64,000 bases of DNA from Marine Group II euryarchaeote MED-G37 (lineage in GTDB: Archaea > Thermoplasmatota > Poseidoniia > Poseidoniales > Thalassarchaeaceae): the NCBI GenBank assembly GCA_002457555.1, contig NTJQ01000003.1:1-64000 (forward strand), given 5' to 3'. Made by a program: the position numbers and the translations under genes. The notes beneath the pieces were generated by a model, which saw only the letters and a program-made list of their open reading frames with translations, had not been told where the DNA came from and did not search any database. Positions 33,493 to 42,542 of this stretch are shown here, one piece after another. Position 1 is the stretch's first letter. The number at the start of each line of letters is the position of its first letter.

Positions 33493-34331
33493 CCTGCGAA
33501 TTCGAAAGCTTCCTCTAGCATCTCTTCTAGACTGATTTGAGGTGCGAAGCCTAACCGCATCTCTAGGTCTCTAGCGTCTACAATGCCGAACACTTCTTGT
33601 GAATCATCCTGGCCATATTCTGATTCACACCCAGTCTTTTGATTGTAAATCGCAGCAACCTCAGCCATACTGATTGCCTTGCCGGAACCAACGGAGATGC
33701 TCTCGCGAGTAGGCGGAGGATTCTCTAACACAGCACCGATTACCGAGACTAGGTCTTGTACATGAACGAAATCTTTCACATCTGAGCCATCTCCAGGGAT
33801 GTTTACCCAGCCCATCATACATTCCATTGCCCATTGATGTAGTAATCCATTGCCTTCTGAACCATCGAGAAGAACACCTTGTACGTTTGAAGCCCGAATA
33901 ATGCTAACCGGTCTCTCGGCTTGGGCTCTCTCTAGTGCCATTTCTTCCATCCATAATTGGCCTTCAGCTGCAGTATCTCTCGGAGAGAGTGTAGAATCAT
34001 ATCCGTAGTACGGCTCATCGGGCTTCCACTGAGGGTGCACTCTGAGAGTTCCAACGATGATTAGGTGCAATTCACCATGGCGATCTACAGCATCTAGAAT
34101 TGGCCTTGATTGCTCACGCATCCTAAGTAAAGTTTCTCGGTCATCTCTGCCAAAAGCAGAGTCTGTTGGTTTGGAATTAATGTGAACGATTGCAGTGCAG
34201 GATGTAAGCAATGCATCCAGAGTCATTGAGTCTTCCATAGCCTCCGGTGGAATCTCAACAGCCGCGTCTCCAAGCATCTCCAATATATATGGAGCAACGA
34301 AGTGGTCGGGTGCGCTAACAGCGACCTTCAT
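33486..34331 (-). CDS. NAD(P)-dependent epimerase/dehydratase family protein
   Basis: An extended short-chain dehydrogenase fold: MKVAVSAPDHFVAPYILEMLGD at the N-terminus, IVHINSKPT in the cofactor region, LIIVGTLRVHPQ, then SIIRASNVQG, and DFVHVQDLVSVIGAVLENPP typical of nucleotide-sugar epimerases. The usual GxxGxxG is not evident and the YxxxK pair is not clear (there is YYGYDS), so activity is uncertain. The ATG at 34331 is chosen; extension to 34409 adds 26 unmatched residues. Its end overlaps the convergent EF-hand gene by 7 bp. Confidence 0.75.
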   Translation of the reverse strand: MKVAVSAPDHFVAPYILEMLGDAAVEIPPEAMEDSMTLDALLTSCTAIVHINSKPTDSAFGRDDRETLLRMREQSRPILDAVDRHGELHLIIVGTLRVHPQWKPDEPYYGYDSTLSPRDTAAEGQLWMEEMALERAQAERPVSIIRASNVQGVLLDGSEGNGLLHQWAMECMMGWVNIPGDGSDVKDFVHVQDLVSVIGAVLENPPPTRESISVGSGKAISMAEVAAIYNQKTGCESEYGQDDSQEVFGIVDARDLEMRLGFAPQISLEEMLEEAFEFAGH

Positions 34332-34463
34332 AGTATCACCAATACCCGACCTTCTTCTATAACCTAAGAGTGTGTCGGTAAGTAGTGTTTGATTTGTTGA
34401 AGCAATCATTGAAGCACCACCCGCAATTCAGACAGACCGCCCGAGGGCTAGAGGTGCGCGCTG

Positions 34464-35831
34464 ATGGACCAATTACCAAATTTAGGTAGAGAGCAAGAGA
34501 TGCTTGATTCCATGGGTCTCAAGTCGATTGATGACCTATTTTCGGACATACCAGAAGAAGTCCGTAGAATGGACCCACTACCTCTCCGAGGGCCACAATC
34601 AGAAGAGGAAATTTGGGCTGATGCACAACATTTGCTAGGAGCCAACATAGACCTTGACTCCAGACCTTCTTTCCTTTCTGCAGGTTTGGCTCGAAACTTT
34701 GTTCCAACCATGGTGCCGATGCTTGCAACTCGGGGAGAGTTCCTCACCTCCTACACTCCTTACCAGCCTGAGGTCAGTCAAGGGATGCTACAGGCTATGT
34801 GGGAATTCCAAACGATGGTATCTGAATTAGTAGGATTGCCCGTATCAAATGTCTCGATGTATGATGCTAGCACAGCTGCTGCAGAAGCCATAACTACTGC
34901 TGTAAGGGTAAAAGGACGCAAAGCGACTCAGAAAGGAGTTGTATACGTTTCACAATTTGTACCACCTCATCGATTGTCTGTGATAGAGAATTACACCCAA
35001 GGCGTTGGTATAGAATTGCGTACCCTTGAACATAATTCTGATGGTATGGTAAACCTAGAAGCCGCCTCAGCGGCAGTAGGTGCTTGTGCGGTTTACGTCG
35101 AACAACCGAACGCCTTTGGGGAACTCGACGAAGGAATCACTCAGATGAAGGAAATAATCGGTGAAAATACTGCTCTAATCGTCGGTGTTGACGCAGTCTC
35201 TCTTGGTATAGTGGAGGCGCCTGGAAATTATGGCGCCGATATCGTAGTCGGCGAAGGCCAGCCATTCGGTATCGGTCCTACTGCAGGAGGTCCAATATAC
35301 GGACTATTTGCCTGTAAGAAGGAATATCTTCGGCTAATGCCAGGAAGAATTGTTGGGAAAACCCTAGACGAAGATGGAAAGGATGCTTTCACTCTAACTC
35401 TGTCTACTCGCGAGCAACATATTCGCCGCCACCGAGCAACGTCGAATATTTGTTCAAATGAAACCCTCATCGCTTTGATGGGAGCAATGCATATGGCATT
35501 GCTTGGACCAGAGGGTTTGGAGAAATTAGCTCTTCGTGTTGCGGCGACAACAGAAGTCACCAAGCAAGCCATAAGCGGAATTTCTGGAGTGGAATTAGTA
35601 GACCCAAACACACCTAATTTCCGCGAGTTCGCTGTAAAACTACCTGGTAATGCTGCTGATGCAGTTGCTCACATGGATGCGGCTGGAGTCCTTGGGGGAT
35701 TTCCTATGGGCGAATGGTGGGATTCAATGTCTTCGTGCTTGCTTATCGGCTGCGACGAGCGCACTACACAATCGGATATTGAGGCCCTAGTTTCGGCTCT
35801 TACGGCTTGGGTTGAGGAGGAGTCAGCATGA
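34464..35831 (+). CDS. gcvPA: Glycine dehydrogenase (decarboxylating) subunit 1
   Basis: The N-terminal half of the split P protein, which decarboxylates glycine and passes the aminomethyl group to H protein. Typical stretches are MLDSMGLKSIDDLFSDIP, LTSYTPYQPEVSQGMLQAMWEFQTM, VSMYDASTAAAEA and STREQHIRRHRATSNICSNETL. This half lacks the PLP lysine; PLP sits in subunit 2. The stop overlaps the gcvPB ATG (ATGA). The length (455 residues) is normal for split archaeal and bacterial forms. Confidence 0.93.
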   Translation: MDQLPNLGREQEMLDSMGLKSIDDLFSDIPEEVRRMDPLPLRGPQSEEEIWADAQHLLGANIDLDSRPSFLSAGLARNFVPTMVPMLATRGEFLTSYTPYQPEVSQGMLQAMWEFQTMVSELVGLPVSNVSMYDASTAAAEAITTAVRVKGRKATQKGVVYVSQFVPPHRLSVIENYTQGVGIELRTLEHNSDGMVNLEAASAAVGACAVYVEQPNAFGELDEGITQMKEIIGENTALIVGVDAVSLGIVEAPGNYGADIVVGEGQPFGIGPTAGGPIYGLFACKKEYLRLMPGRIVGKTLDEDGKDAFTLTLSTREQHIRRHRATSNICSNETLIALMGAMHMALLGPEGLEKLALRVAATTEVTKQAISGISGVELVDPNTPNFREFAVKLPGNAADAVAHMDAAGVLGGFPMGEWWDSMSSCLLIGCDERTTQSDIEALVSALTAWVEEESA

Positions 35832-37324
35832 GTGATATCTTCGAGTTTAACGGAGCGAAGGGATCCGGCTGGTCGCAACCGGAACCAATGAAGGAGGGGG
35901 CGATAAACGCTGTTCCGAGCTCTTTACGCCGCAGTACACTTCCTCGATGGCCTCGAGCCAGTGAGCCAGAATTAGTCCGTCATTATACATGGTTGTCACA
36001 ACGAAATTTTGGAATAGACAATGGATTTTATCCATTAGGATCATGTACAATGAAGCACAATCCAAGAATCAACGAGAGGATTGTTCAACTGCCTGGAATC
36101 GATCGGATACATCCCTTACAACCCGAACATCAGATCCAAGGGTTACTGTCGATTTTCTATGAGATGCAAGAAATGTTGGAAATTTGTGCCGGAATGGACC
36201 AAGTCACCCTACAACCAGTTGCCGGGGCGCAAGGTGAGTTTACAGCGATTCGATGTATTCAAGAATATCATCGTCAAAATGGAGATATCCAACGAGACAA
36301 GGTGATTGTGCCTGATTCCGCTCATGGTACAAACCCCGCATCGGCAGCGATGTGTGGTTACGAAATAGTTGAGATTCCAAGTGGCGAAGACGGCCGCTTA
36401 GACTTAAGTGCACTAAGAGCGGCAGTTGGAGAAGATACAGCCGCGATGATGATTACCAATCCAAGTACACTGGGGGTCTTTGAGCCAGATATCGCCGAGG
36501 CGGCAGAGATAGTCCACTCGGCTGGTGGACAAATGTACTATGATGGTGCTAATTTCAATGCAATTCTAGGCAAGACTGACCCCGGTAGAATGGGATTCGA
36601 TGCAGTACATTACAATCTTCACAAGACCTTCAGCCAGCCTCACGGAGGTGGGGGTCCAGGAAGCGGTCCGATCGGAGTCAAGGCCCATCTAGCTGATTTC
36701 CTTCCATCCCCAATTGCAGATAGAGAAGAGACAGAAGATGGGGGAGCTACCGGAGATGGTTACCGCTACTTTTGGCGATCCCCAACCAATTCTATCGGTA
36801 AGGTACAGCAGTGGCACGGGAATTCCGGCGCGGTTGTTCGAGCATGGGCATACTATCGCCGCTATGGTAGAGAATTGGAATTGATGAGTGAGCACGCTGT
36901 TCTGAATGCTAATTATCTCCGGCATCAAATCATGAACCCAAACCAAGAACATCAGAATTCCATTCACTCAATGCCGGTTGATGGGGCACCCTCAGAGGTG
37001 GTAAAGCACGAATTTACTTTGAGCATGATGCCACTAAAGGAAACTACTGGAGTTACCGGAAAGGACATTGCAAAACGACTACTCGACTATGGGTACATGT
37101 CTCCAACACTTTACTTCCCAATGATTGTGCCAGAATGTTTGATGATAGAACCAACCGAAACCGAAAGTCGAGAAGTATTGGATAAATTTGCCGAGGATTT
37201 CCTGACAATTCTTTCAGAGGACCCAGAAGTGGTTCAAACAGCTCCACACACCACAGATGTTAGGCGCGTAGATGAGGTACTAGCAGCCAGAACCCTAGTA
37301 TTGCGCAAAGAGTTCGATGATTGA
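35828..37324 (+). CDS. gcvPB: Glycine dehydrogenase (decarboxylating) subunit 2
   Basis: The PLP-binding half of split GcvP. FYPLGSCTMKHNPRINE is a hallmark stretch, followed by VPDSAHGTNPASAAMCGY, and the PLP lysine is K266 in HYNLHKTFSQPHGGGGPGSG. The length (498 residues) is normal. It is translationally coupled to gcvPA by a 4-bp overlap. It needs a lipoylated H protein. The GcvH-like protein at 4.6 kb lacks the lysine, so another GcvH must exist elsewhere if the system works. Confidence 0.94.
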   Translation: MSDIFEFNGAKGSGWSQPEPMKEGAINAVPSSLRRSTLPRWPRASEPELVRHYTWLSQRNFGIDNGFYPLGSCTMKHNPRINERIVQLPGIDRIHPLQPEHQIQGLLSIFYEMQEMLEICAGMDQVTLQPVAGAQGEFTAIRCIQEYHRQNGDIQRDKVIVPDSAHGTNPASAAMCGYEIVEIPSGEDGRLDLSALRAAVGEDTAAMMITNPSTLGVFEPDIAEAAEIVHSAGGQMYYDGANFNAILGKTDPGRMGFDAVHYNLHKTFSQPHGGGGPGSGPIGVKAHLADFLPSPIADREETEDGGATGDGYRYFWRSPTNSIGKVQQWHGNSGAVVRAWAYYRRYGRELELMSEHAVLNANYLRHQIMNPNQEHQNSIHSMPVDGAPSEVVKHEFTLSMMPLKETTGVTGKDIAKRLLDYGYMSPTLYFPMIVPECLMIEPTETESREVLDKFAEDFLTILSEDPEVVQTAPHTTDVRRVDEVLAARTLVLRKEFDD

Positions 37325-37346
37325 TATCCTGGACTGATATCAATCT

Positions 37347-38243
37347 GTGCGAACCAAATATGAGCAACCCGACGGGATAGTCGTGCAGGCCGCTCGCGAC
37401 TCAGACTGGTTAAGGGGCGAATCTCGTTGGTATCCTGCCAGCGAATCCACGCCTGCGAATCTGGCAGGAGAAGAAAATCCCGGCGGAAATTGGGAATTAG
37501 CCTCAACTTCAGAAGTTACTAGAGGTTGGATGAGACAGAGATTGAATCCTTTAGGTCCAAGAATACTGTATACAACAGCATGGGCTCCGTTTTTCTTAAT
37601 CGCTTCTGTCTTACCTCTAGCATTTCCAGATCGCACTCCCGATGACCAATTGGTAGCAATCTCATTGTTCTCAGTTAGCTGGTTTCTATTGTTAACCGGT
37701 TTTCGTAGATTGCAAGAGGGTTTACCAATTCCAGTTGAGGGCTTTTTGGAAAAATTCTATCCTTTTGACATTGCACTAATCCTTCCTGCTGCAATAATTT
37801 TCTCATTACATATCGTCATCGATAGCCGCTTGGGTTGGCTTTCATTTCTGCTTTTTGCCCTTGCCCAATATCGGACCATACAGAATATCATTTTAGTGGC
37901 CGGTCAGAACTCTGCTCGTTGGCTTCTTCCAATCAATCCAGAAGACTATTCAAAAGATGTGCTAACTGAGGGTTGGATAGTTGTTTCAAATAATTTCAGA
38001 ATCGGGACACTCGCGCAATGGGAAGGGCCCCTACCTGAATATGTAGCTAATTTAATCGGAGTAACTCGAGGAGATTCGAATTTTGTGGCCTTCACTCTAA
38101 TGCACCGTGTAGGAACGATACATGACGCATTTTCGGACACATTTATTTCCGACTCTCGATTTGAGTCTCTTCTATTTTCACCACCTTTGATGATTGCTGG
38201 AGAGGCATGGTCAGAGAGGTTTCTTGCACCAACTGAGACATAG
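37347..38243 (+). CDS. Hypothetical four-helix membrane protein
   Basis: I do not recognise a family. A soluble N-terminal part of about 70 residues (WYPASESTPANLAGEENPGG) precedes four hydrophobic helices (around AWAPFFLIASVLPLAF, LVAISLFSVSWFLLLTGF, ALILPAAIIFSLHIVI and LGWLSFLLFALAQY). A soluble C-terminal domain of about 110 residues follows, without obvious motifs. It starts with GTG 22 bp after gcvPB and may be read through from it. No link to glycine metabolism is evident. Confidence 0.55.
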   Translation: MRTKYEQPDGIVVQAARDSDWLRGESRWYPASESTPANLAGEENPGGNWELASTSEVTRGWMRQRLNPLGPRILYTTAWAPFFLIASVLPLAFPDRTPDDQLVAISLFSVSWFLLLTGFRRLQEGLPIPVEGFLEKFYPFDIALILPAAIIFSLHIVIDSRLGWLSFLLFALAQYRTIQNIILVAGQNSARWLLPINPEDYSKDVLTEGWIVVSNNFRIGTLAQWEGPLPEYVANLIGVTRGDSNFVAFTLMHRVGTIHDAFSDTFISDSRFESLLFSPPLMIAGEAWSERFLAPTET

Positions 38244-38285
38244 ATTTGCAGTCGTTGCTTTCGGCAGGCATTTTAACCGACTGTT

Positions 38286-38771
38286 ATGCGTTGTGGCATG
38301 GACATATGTGTTGTTCTCGGCTCCAAGTCTGATATGCCAATTGCTGAGAAATGTAGAGGGGTGCTGGAAAAGTTCGATGTCAGCTACCAAATTAGAGTTG
38401 CCTCGGCCCATCGAGCTCCCAAATATTTGGAAGGAATAATTCAGAAAGCAGAGGCCGATGGCTGTCAGGTTTTCATTGGAATGGCTGGTGTTGCGGCTGC
38501 CCTTCCTGGAGTTATCGCCTCCATGACCAATAAGCCAGTAATCGGCGTTCCTGTTGGCGGTAAGGTGCCTCTTGACTCGCTCCTATCTATCGTTCAAATG
38601 CCACCGGGAATGCCTGTAGCAACTGTAGGTGTTGACCGTGGAGATAATGCAGGTGCGTTGGCTGTACAAATTCTTGCTACTTCTAATGGCCCTCTAGCCG
38701 CAGCCTATGCTGATTACAGGTCGGCTATGACTGCAAAAGTCATTTCAGATGATGAGTCGATTCAGGGGTGA
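38286..38771 (+). CDS. purE: 5-(carboxyamino)imidazole ribonucleotide mutase PurE
   Basis: A purine synthesis enzyme converting N5-CAIR to CAIR. Motifs are [26 protein letters not shown] (the catalytic His), [16 protein letters not shown], and [31 protein letters not shown]. It looks like class I PurE rather than the AIR-carboxylase class II. The ATG at 38298 ([12 protein letters not shown]) is an equally good start. It overlaps the GMP synthase gene by 4 bp, so the two purine genes are coupled. PurK is not in the window. Confidence 0.92.
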   Translation: MRCGMDICVVLGSKSDMPIAEKCRGVLEKFDVSYQIRVASAHRAPKYLEGIIQKAEADGCQVFIGMAGVAAALPGVIASMTNKPVIGVPVGGKVPLDSLLSIVQMPPGMPVATVGVDRGDNAGALAVQILATSNGPLAAAYADYRSAMTAKVISDDESIQG

Positions 38772-39724
38772 AGCCATTGATGAACACCCAGATGCTAGTC
38801 GATGAGGCTATCGAAGCGCTGGATTCGCAAATTAATGACACTGCAATCATTGCCTGTTCAGGAGGTATTGACAGCACGGTTGCAGCGGTCTTGGCCCACC
38901 GTGCTGTGGGAAGCCTTCTGCATTGTGTCTATGTCGATACTGGATTTATGCGTAAAGGAGAGACCGAAGAAGTTCGTGAGATGTTCAAGGAAATGGGCAT
39001 TGATTTACAGGTCGTCGATGCTTCCGATCGCTTCTTTACCAACCTAGAAGGAGTTACAGATCCTGAAGAAAAGCGTAAGGTCATCGGTGAACAATTCATT
39101 CGCGTGTTCGAGGAAGAACAAAGCAACTGTGGGGCAAAATTTCTGATTCAGGGAACTATTGCTCCAGATTGGATTGAGTCAGGTGGTGGTGAGCGGGACG
39201 TCATCAAGAGTCACCACAATGTAGGAGGGTTACCTGAAGATGTTGATTTGAAAATTGTTGAACCACTGCGAGAATTTTACAAAGATGAGATTCGTCAAAT
39301 CGCTAGAGAACTTGGTATCAAGTCAAGTGAAAGGCAACCATTTCCAGGTCCTGGATTGGCGGTTAGAGTACTTGGAGACTTAACCCAATCTCGTGTTGAG
39401 GCCTGCCGGGAAGCCTGTCATATTGTTGAGACTCGATTACTTGAGGCAGCGGCTGAAGGAAAATGTGACCTTCCATGGCAATATTTTGCCGCTTTACTAC
39501 CTGTTCGTTCCGTCGGTGTTCATGGTGATGCCCGGGTACATGGAGAAACAGTAGTTGTACGCGCAGTAACAAGTCTCGATGGTATGTCTGCACGTTACTC
39601 TCCAATACCACATGACGTGCTTGCGGGAATCAGCACCGAGATTACTAATTCGTTGAAGGGACAGGTGAATAGAGTAGTCTATGATATCACCCATAAACCA
39701 CCAGGTACCATCGAATGGGAGTAA
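38768..39724 (+). CDS. guaAb: GMP synthase ATP-pyrophosphatase subunit
   Basis: The amination half of GMP synthase. The PP-loop is CSGGIDSTV (about residues 30-38), followed by [42 protein letters not shown], and the dimerisation end [17 protein letters not shown]. The glutaminase half is absent, so it is encoded separately, as is usual in archaea. The start is GTG overlapping the purE stop; ATG at 38780 is possible. The length (318 residues) matches the split archaeal form. Confidence 0.92.
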   Translation: MKPLMNTQMLVDEAIEALDSQINDTAIIACSGGIDSTVAAVLAHRAVGSLLHCVYVDTGFMRKGETEEVREMFKEMGIDLQVVDASDRFFTNLEGVTDPEEKRKVIGEQFIRVFEEEQSNCGAKFLIQGTIAPDWIESGGGERDVIKSHHNVGGLPEDVDLKIVEPLREFYKDEIRQIARELGIKSSERQPFPGPGLAVRVLGDLTQSRVEACREACHIVETRLLEAAAEGKCDLPWQYFAALLPVRSVGVHGDARVHGETVVVRAVTSLDGMSARYSPIPHDVLAGISTEITNSLKGQVNRVVYDITHKPPGTIEWE

Positions 39725-39778
39725 ATACACATCCAATTTCTTCTAACTTCACTAGCGATTGATTGATGAATGAATGTT

Positions 39779-39793
39779 CCAGCCGCAGGCTGG
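39779..39793. repeat. Perfect hairpin, 6-bp stem and 3-nt loop
   Basis: CCAGCC-GCA-GGCTGG, 54 bp after the GMP synthase stop and directly before tRNA-Asn. It could separate the two transcripts or mark processing. Confidence 0.6.
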
Positions 39794-39869
39794 GCCGACA
39801 TAGCTTAGTTGGTGGAGCGGTGGACTGTTAATCCACAGGTCGCAGGTTCGAGTCCTGCTGTCGGCGCCA
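39794..39869 (+). tRNA. tRNA-Asn (GTT)
   Basis: A 76-nt cloverleaf. GCCGACA pairs with TGTCGGC, discriminator G, CCA encoded. The anticodon arm is GTGGA-CTGTTAA-TCCAC with anticodon GTT. The T arm is GCAGGTTCGAGTCCTGC. No intron. Confidence 0.93.
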
Positions 39870-39870
39870 C

Positions 39871-42510
39871 TCAATCCCTTCGTGCGAAAGCCGCAAGGCT
39901 AAGCATGGAAATTGCAGTCAAGAGCCCAAATCCGGGCAATAATCCACTATCCTCCTCTTCATTACGGTCACAAATTCCATCTTCATCAGAATCCTCTGGA
40001 ACACTATTAGCATCGGTGGAAATTGTCAAGCATTGTTGTTCTGCATAGTCTGACCATCCATCGTTATCGTCGTCGAAGTCCGAATTATCACCTTCACCAT
40101 CTCCATCGGTGTCTTTGTGCTCTAATGAATCGAATTGGAAATCGTCGAATACATCGGCGACACCATCATTGTCATCGTCATCGTCTAATTCGTCACACTT
40201 ACTATCTCCATCGAAATTTGATGGTACAGAATCAATGTCTAATGGATCGGAGGCGCAGGCTGATTCCTCATCATCTGAGTATCCATCATTATCATCGTCT
40301 GTATCAGAATTGTCGGTTACCCCGTCAGCATCTGTATCAATTGGTGAAGATGAAGTATCTAGAGGGTCATAACCAGTCGAAATTTCATACTCGTCACTCC
40401 AGCCATCGTCATCGTCATCATCATCGGAATTATCTCCAATTCCATCGCTATCGGTGTCAGTGGTTTCAAGTGGATTATCAGGAAATGAATCTTGTTGATT
40501 ATCTACCCCATCGCCATCTCTATCGTTGTCGGAATTGTCTCCGGTCCCGTCACCGTCTATGTCGCTAGATTCAAATGGATCTAGCGGAAATACGTCATTC
40601 ACATCCTCCACTCCGTCTCCGTCATCGTCAGAATCCAAGTAGTTACATTCAGAATCAGAATCAGAATCAATCGGGGTAGACTTTTCATCAAGAGAATCTG
40701 TTGAGCAATTTGCCTCATCTTGGTCTGTCCATCCATCGCCGTCATCATCATCATCTTCGTTATCCCCAAGACTATCCAAGTCAGTATCGAACCATTCCGC
40801 AGCATTCATCGGGAATACATCATTATCATCTGTGAATCCGTCATTATCATCATCATCATCGACTATATCACAAATCATGTCACTATCAAAATCATCTGGC
40901 AAAACTAAACTATCTCTAGGGTCTGTGCCACAAACCACTTCATCTGAGTCCATCCATCCATCATTATCGTCATCTAGATCTGCATTATCTCCAACGCCAT
41001 CCATGTCGGAATCAGAAAATTCTGTAGCGTTCAATGGAAACAGGTCATTGACATCTAAGACCCCGTCTCCATCGTCGTCATCGTCCTGCGAGTTACAATT
41101 CCCATCTCCGTCCGTATCTGTGGGATACTCAGAACTATTCAGGGAATCGGTTAGACAATAATTCTCCACCTCGTCATCCCAACCATCTCCGTCATCATCA
41201 AAATCAGAATTATCTCCTAAACCATCATTATCCGTATCTATCCATTCTGTAGAGTCTAGTGGGAAGTCATCGACGGTGTCGTTGTATCCGTCTCCATCAT
41301 CATCCAAATCTTCAACATCACAAATTCCGTCTGAATCTGTATCAGTCGGATAACTCTCGAAATTGGTGGTATTTGTTCCACAAAGAATCTCGTTAATATC
41401 TGACCATCCATCATTATCATCGTCTGTATCTAAAGAATTACAGGTGCCATCAGAATCAGTGTCAACGGGGTATGATGTAGAGTCGATAGAGTCAGTTCCA
41501 CAGGCTACTTCATCAGAATCCTGCCAACCATCTCCATCGTCATCATCGTCCAAGTAATTGCACGCACCGTCACCGTCGGTATCGATTGGTGTGGAACTAG
41601 AATTGGTCGGGTCTGTGTTGCAATTTAATTCGTCAATATCATTCCACCCATCATTATCATCATCGAGGTCTAATGGGTCGCATATTCCATCCGAATCGGT
41701 ATCGGTTGGGGTGGAACTGGAATCGGTAGAATTACTGCCACAGTCATCTTCATCCGAGTCACTCCAACCGTCATTATCGTCATCGGTATCCATTGAATCA
41801 CAGGTGCCATCGCTATCACTATCATCTGGAATTGAGCTGGCATTATTTGGATTAGAACCACATGCCTGTTCGGCACTATCGCTCCAACCATCGTCGTCAT
41901 CATCAGTGTCTACTGGATCACAGATGCCATCACTATCAGTGTCAGTGGGTACGCTAGAGCTGTCATTGGCATCTGTACCACATGCCCCTTCGTCAGCATC
42001 ACTCCAACCATCTCCGTCAGAATCCGATGCCTCTTCTGCGAGGCTCCAAGAATCTGTGCCATATCCATCGCCTCCGGTATTTCCATTACCGTTTACAAAA
42101 TTTACAGACAAATCGAATGTGATATTACCTGAGCCGGATGAAGGAGCGGTCCAATCTACAGTCCATGTTCGTGCGTTTGAATTACTATGGGTGACTTCAC
42201 CATTCGAAATCTGGGCGTTAGAACCAGGGTTGCTAAAGCCACCTGAATCTACATCTAGGTTGAACCCTCCATCACTCCCTGATGGTCCACCAGTTCCCCC
42301 TATGGTCAATCCATAGGTACTACTTGCAACATACCCATCAGCCGGCAACCCAGACAAACTAGGAGTTACTTGGTTTGCTCCACCACCATGGCAGGCACAC
42401 CCATTAGATGCTTGTCCAGTTATTCCACCTGAGTACCCAAATGCATCTTGTGGCACGGCTAAAACAAGTAGTAGAATCAATACCAATGATACCTTACGTC
42501 GAGAAGTCAT
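39871..42510 (-). CDS. Giant thrombospondin-type-3 repeat surface protein with PGF tail (A)
   Basis: An 879-residue exported protein. A signal peptide (VSLVLILLLVLAVPQDAFG) is followed by a 'choice-of-anchor V'-like beta domain (about residues 25-155) with GCACHGG, the spot where the family has a CxxCH-like motif. The remaining ~690 residues are acidic TSP3-type Ca-binding repeats (DSDSDGTCDSMDTDDDNDGWSD and variants) with regularly spaced Cys. The end LLPGFGLLTAISMLSLAAFARRD is a PGF-CTERM-type sorting tail for archaeosortase. It should be a stiff, Ca-rich stalk on the cell surface. The function of the head domain is unknown. Confidence 0.82.
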   Translation of the reverse strand: MTSRRKVSLVLILLLVLAVPQDAFGYSGGITGQASNGCACHGGGANQVTPSLSGLPADGYVASSTYGLTIGGTGGPSGSDGGFNLDVDSGGFSNPGSNAQISNGEVTHSNSNARTWTVDWTAPSSGSGNITFDLSVNFVNGNGNTGGDGYGTDSWSLAEEASDSDGDGWSDADEGACGTDANDSSSVPTDTDSDGICDPVDTDDDDDGWSDSAEQACGSNPNNASSIPDDSDSDGTCDSMDTDDDNDGWSDSDEDDCGSNSTDSSSTPTDTDSDGICDPLDLDDDNDGWNDIDELNCNTDPTNSSSTPIDTDGDGACNYLDDDDDGDGWQDSDEVACGTDSIDSTSYPVDTDSDGTCNSLDTDDDNDGWSDINEILCGTNTTNFESYPTDTDSDGICDVEDLDDDGDGYNDTVDDFPLDSTEWIDTDNDGLGDNSDFDDDGDGWDDEVENYCLTDSLNSSEYPTDTDGDGNCNSQDDDDDGDGVLDVNDLFPLNATEFSDSDMDGVGDNADLDDDNDGWMDSDEVVCGTDPRDSLVLPDDFDSDMICDIVDDDDDNDGFTDDNDVFPMNAAEWFDTDLDSLGDNEDDDDDGDGWTDQDEANCSTDSLDEKSTPIDSDSDSECNYLDSDDDGDGVEDVNDVFPLDPFESSDIDGDGTGDNSDNDRDGDGVDNQQDSFPDNPLETTDTDSDGIGDNSDDDDDDDGWSDEYEISTGYDPLDTSSSPIDTDADGVTDNSDTDDDNDGYSDDEESACASDPLDIDSVPSNFDGDSKCDELDDDDDNDGVADVFDDFQFDSLEHKDTDGDGEGDNSDFDDDNDGWSDYAEQQCLTISTDANSVPEDSDEDGICDRNEEEDSGLLPGFGLLTAISMLSLAAFARRD
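39920..42040 (-). repeat. Coding array of TSP3 Ca-binding repeats (protein A)
   Basis: More than a dozen units rich in GAT/GAC (Asp), visible on the plus strand as endless 'atcatcatc/tccatc' runs. It produces long open shadow frames on the other strand that are not genes. Confidence 0.75.
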
Positions 42511-42542
42511 TGCAGCACGGCGTAATCATCGCCTTTTGGCCT

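Noticed and set aside
41558-42316. Long plus-strand open frame of 252 codons (and similar ones at 42938-44521)
   Set aside because: These are shadows of the TSP3 arrays: Ser/Pro/His-rich translations of antisense Asp codons, with no start signal or domain.
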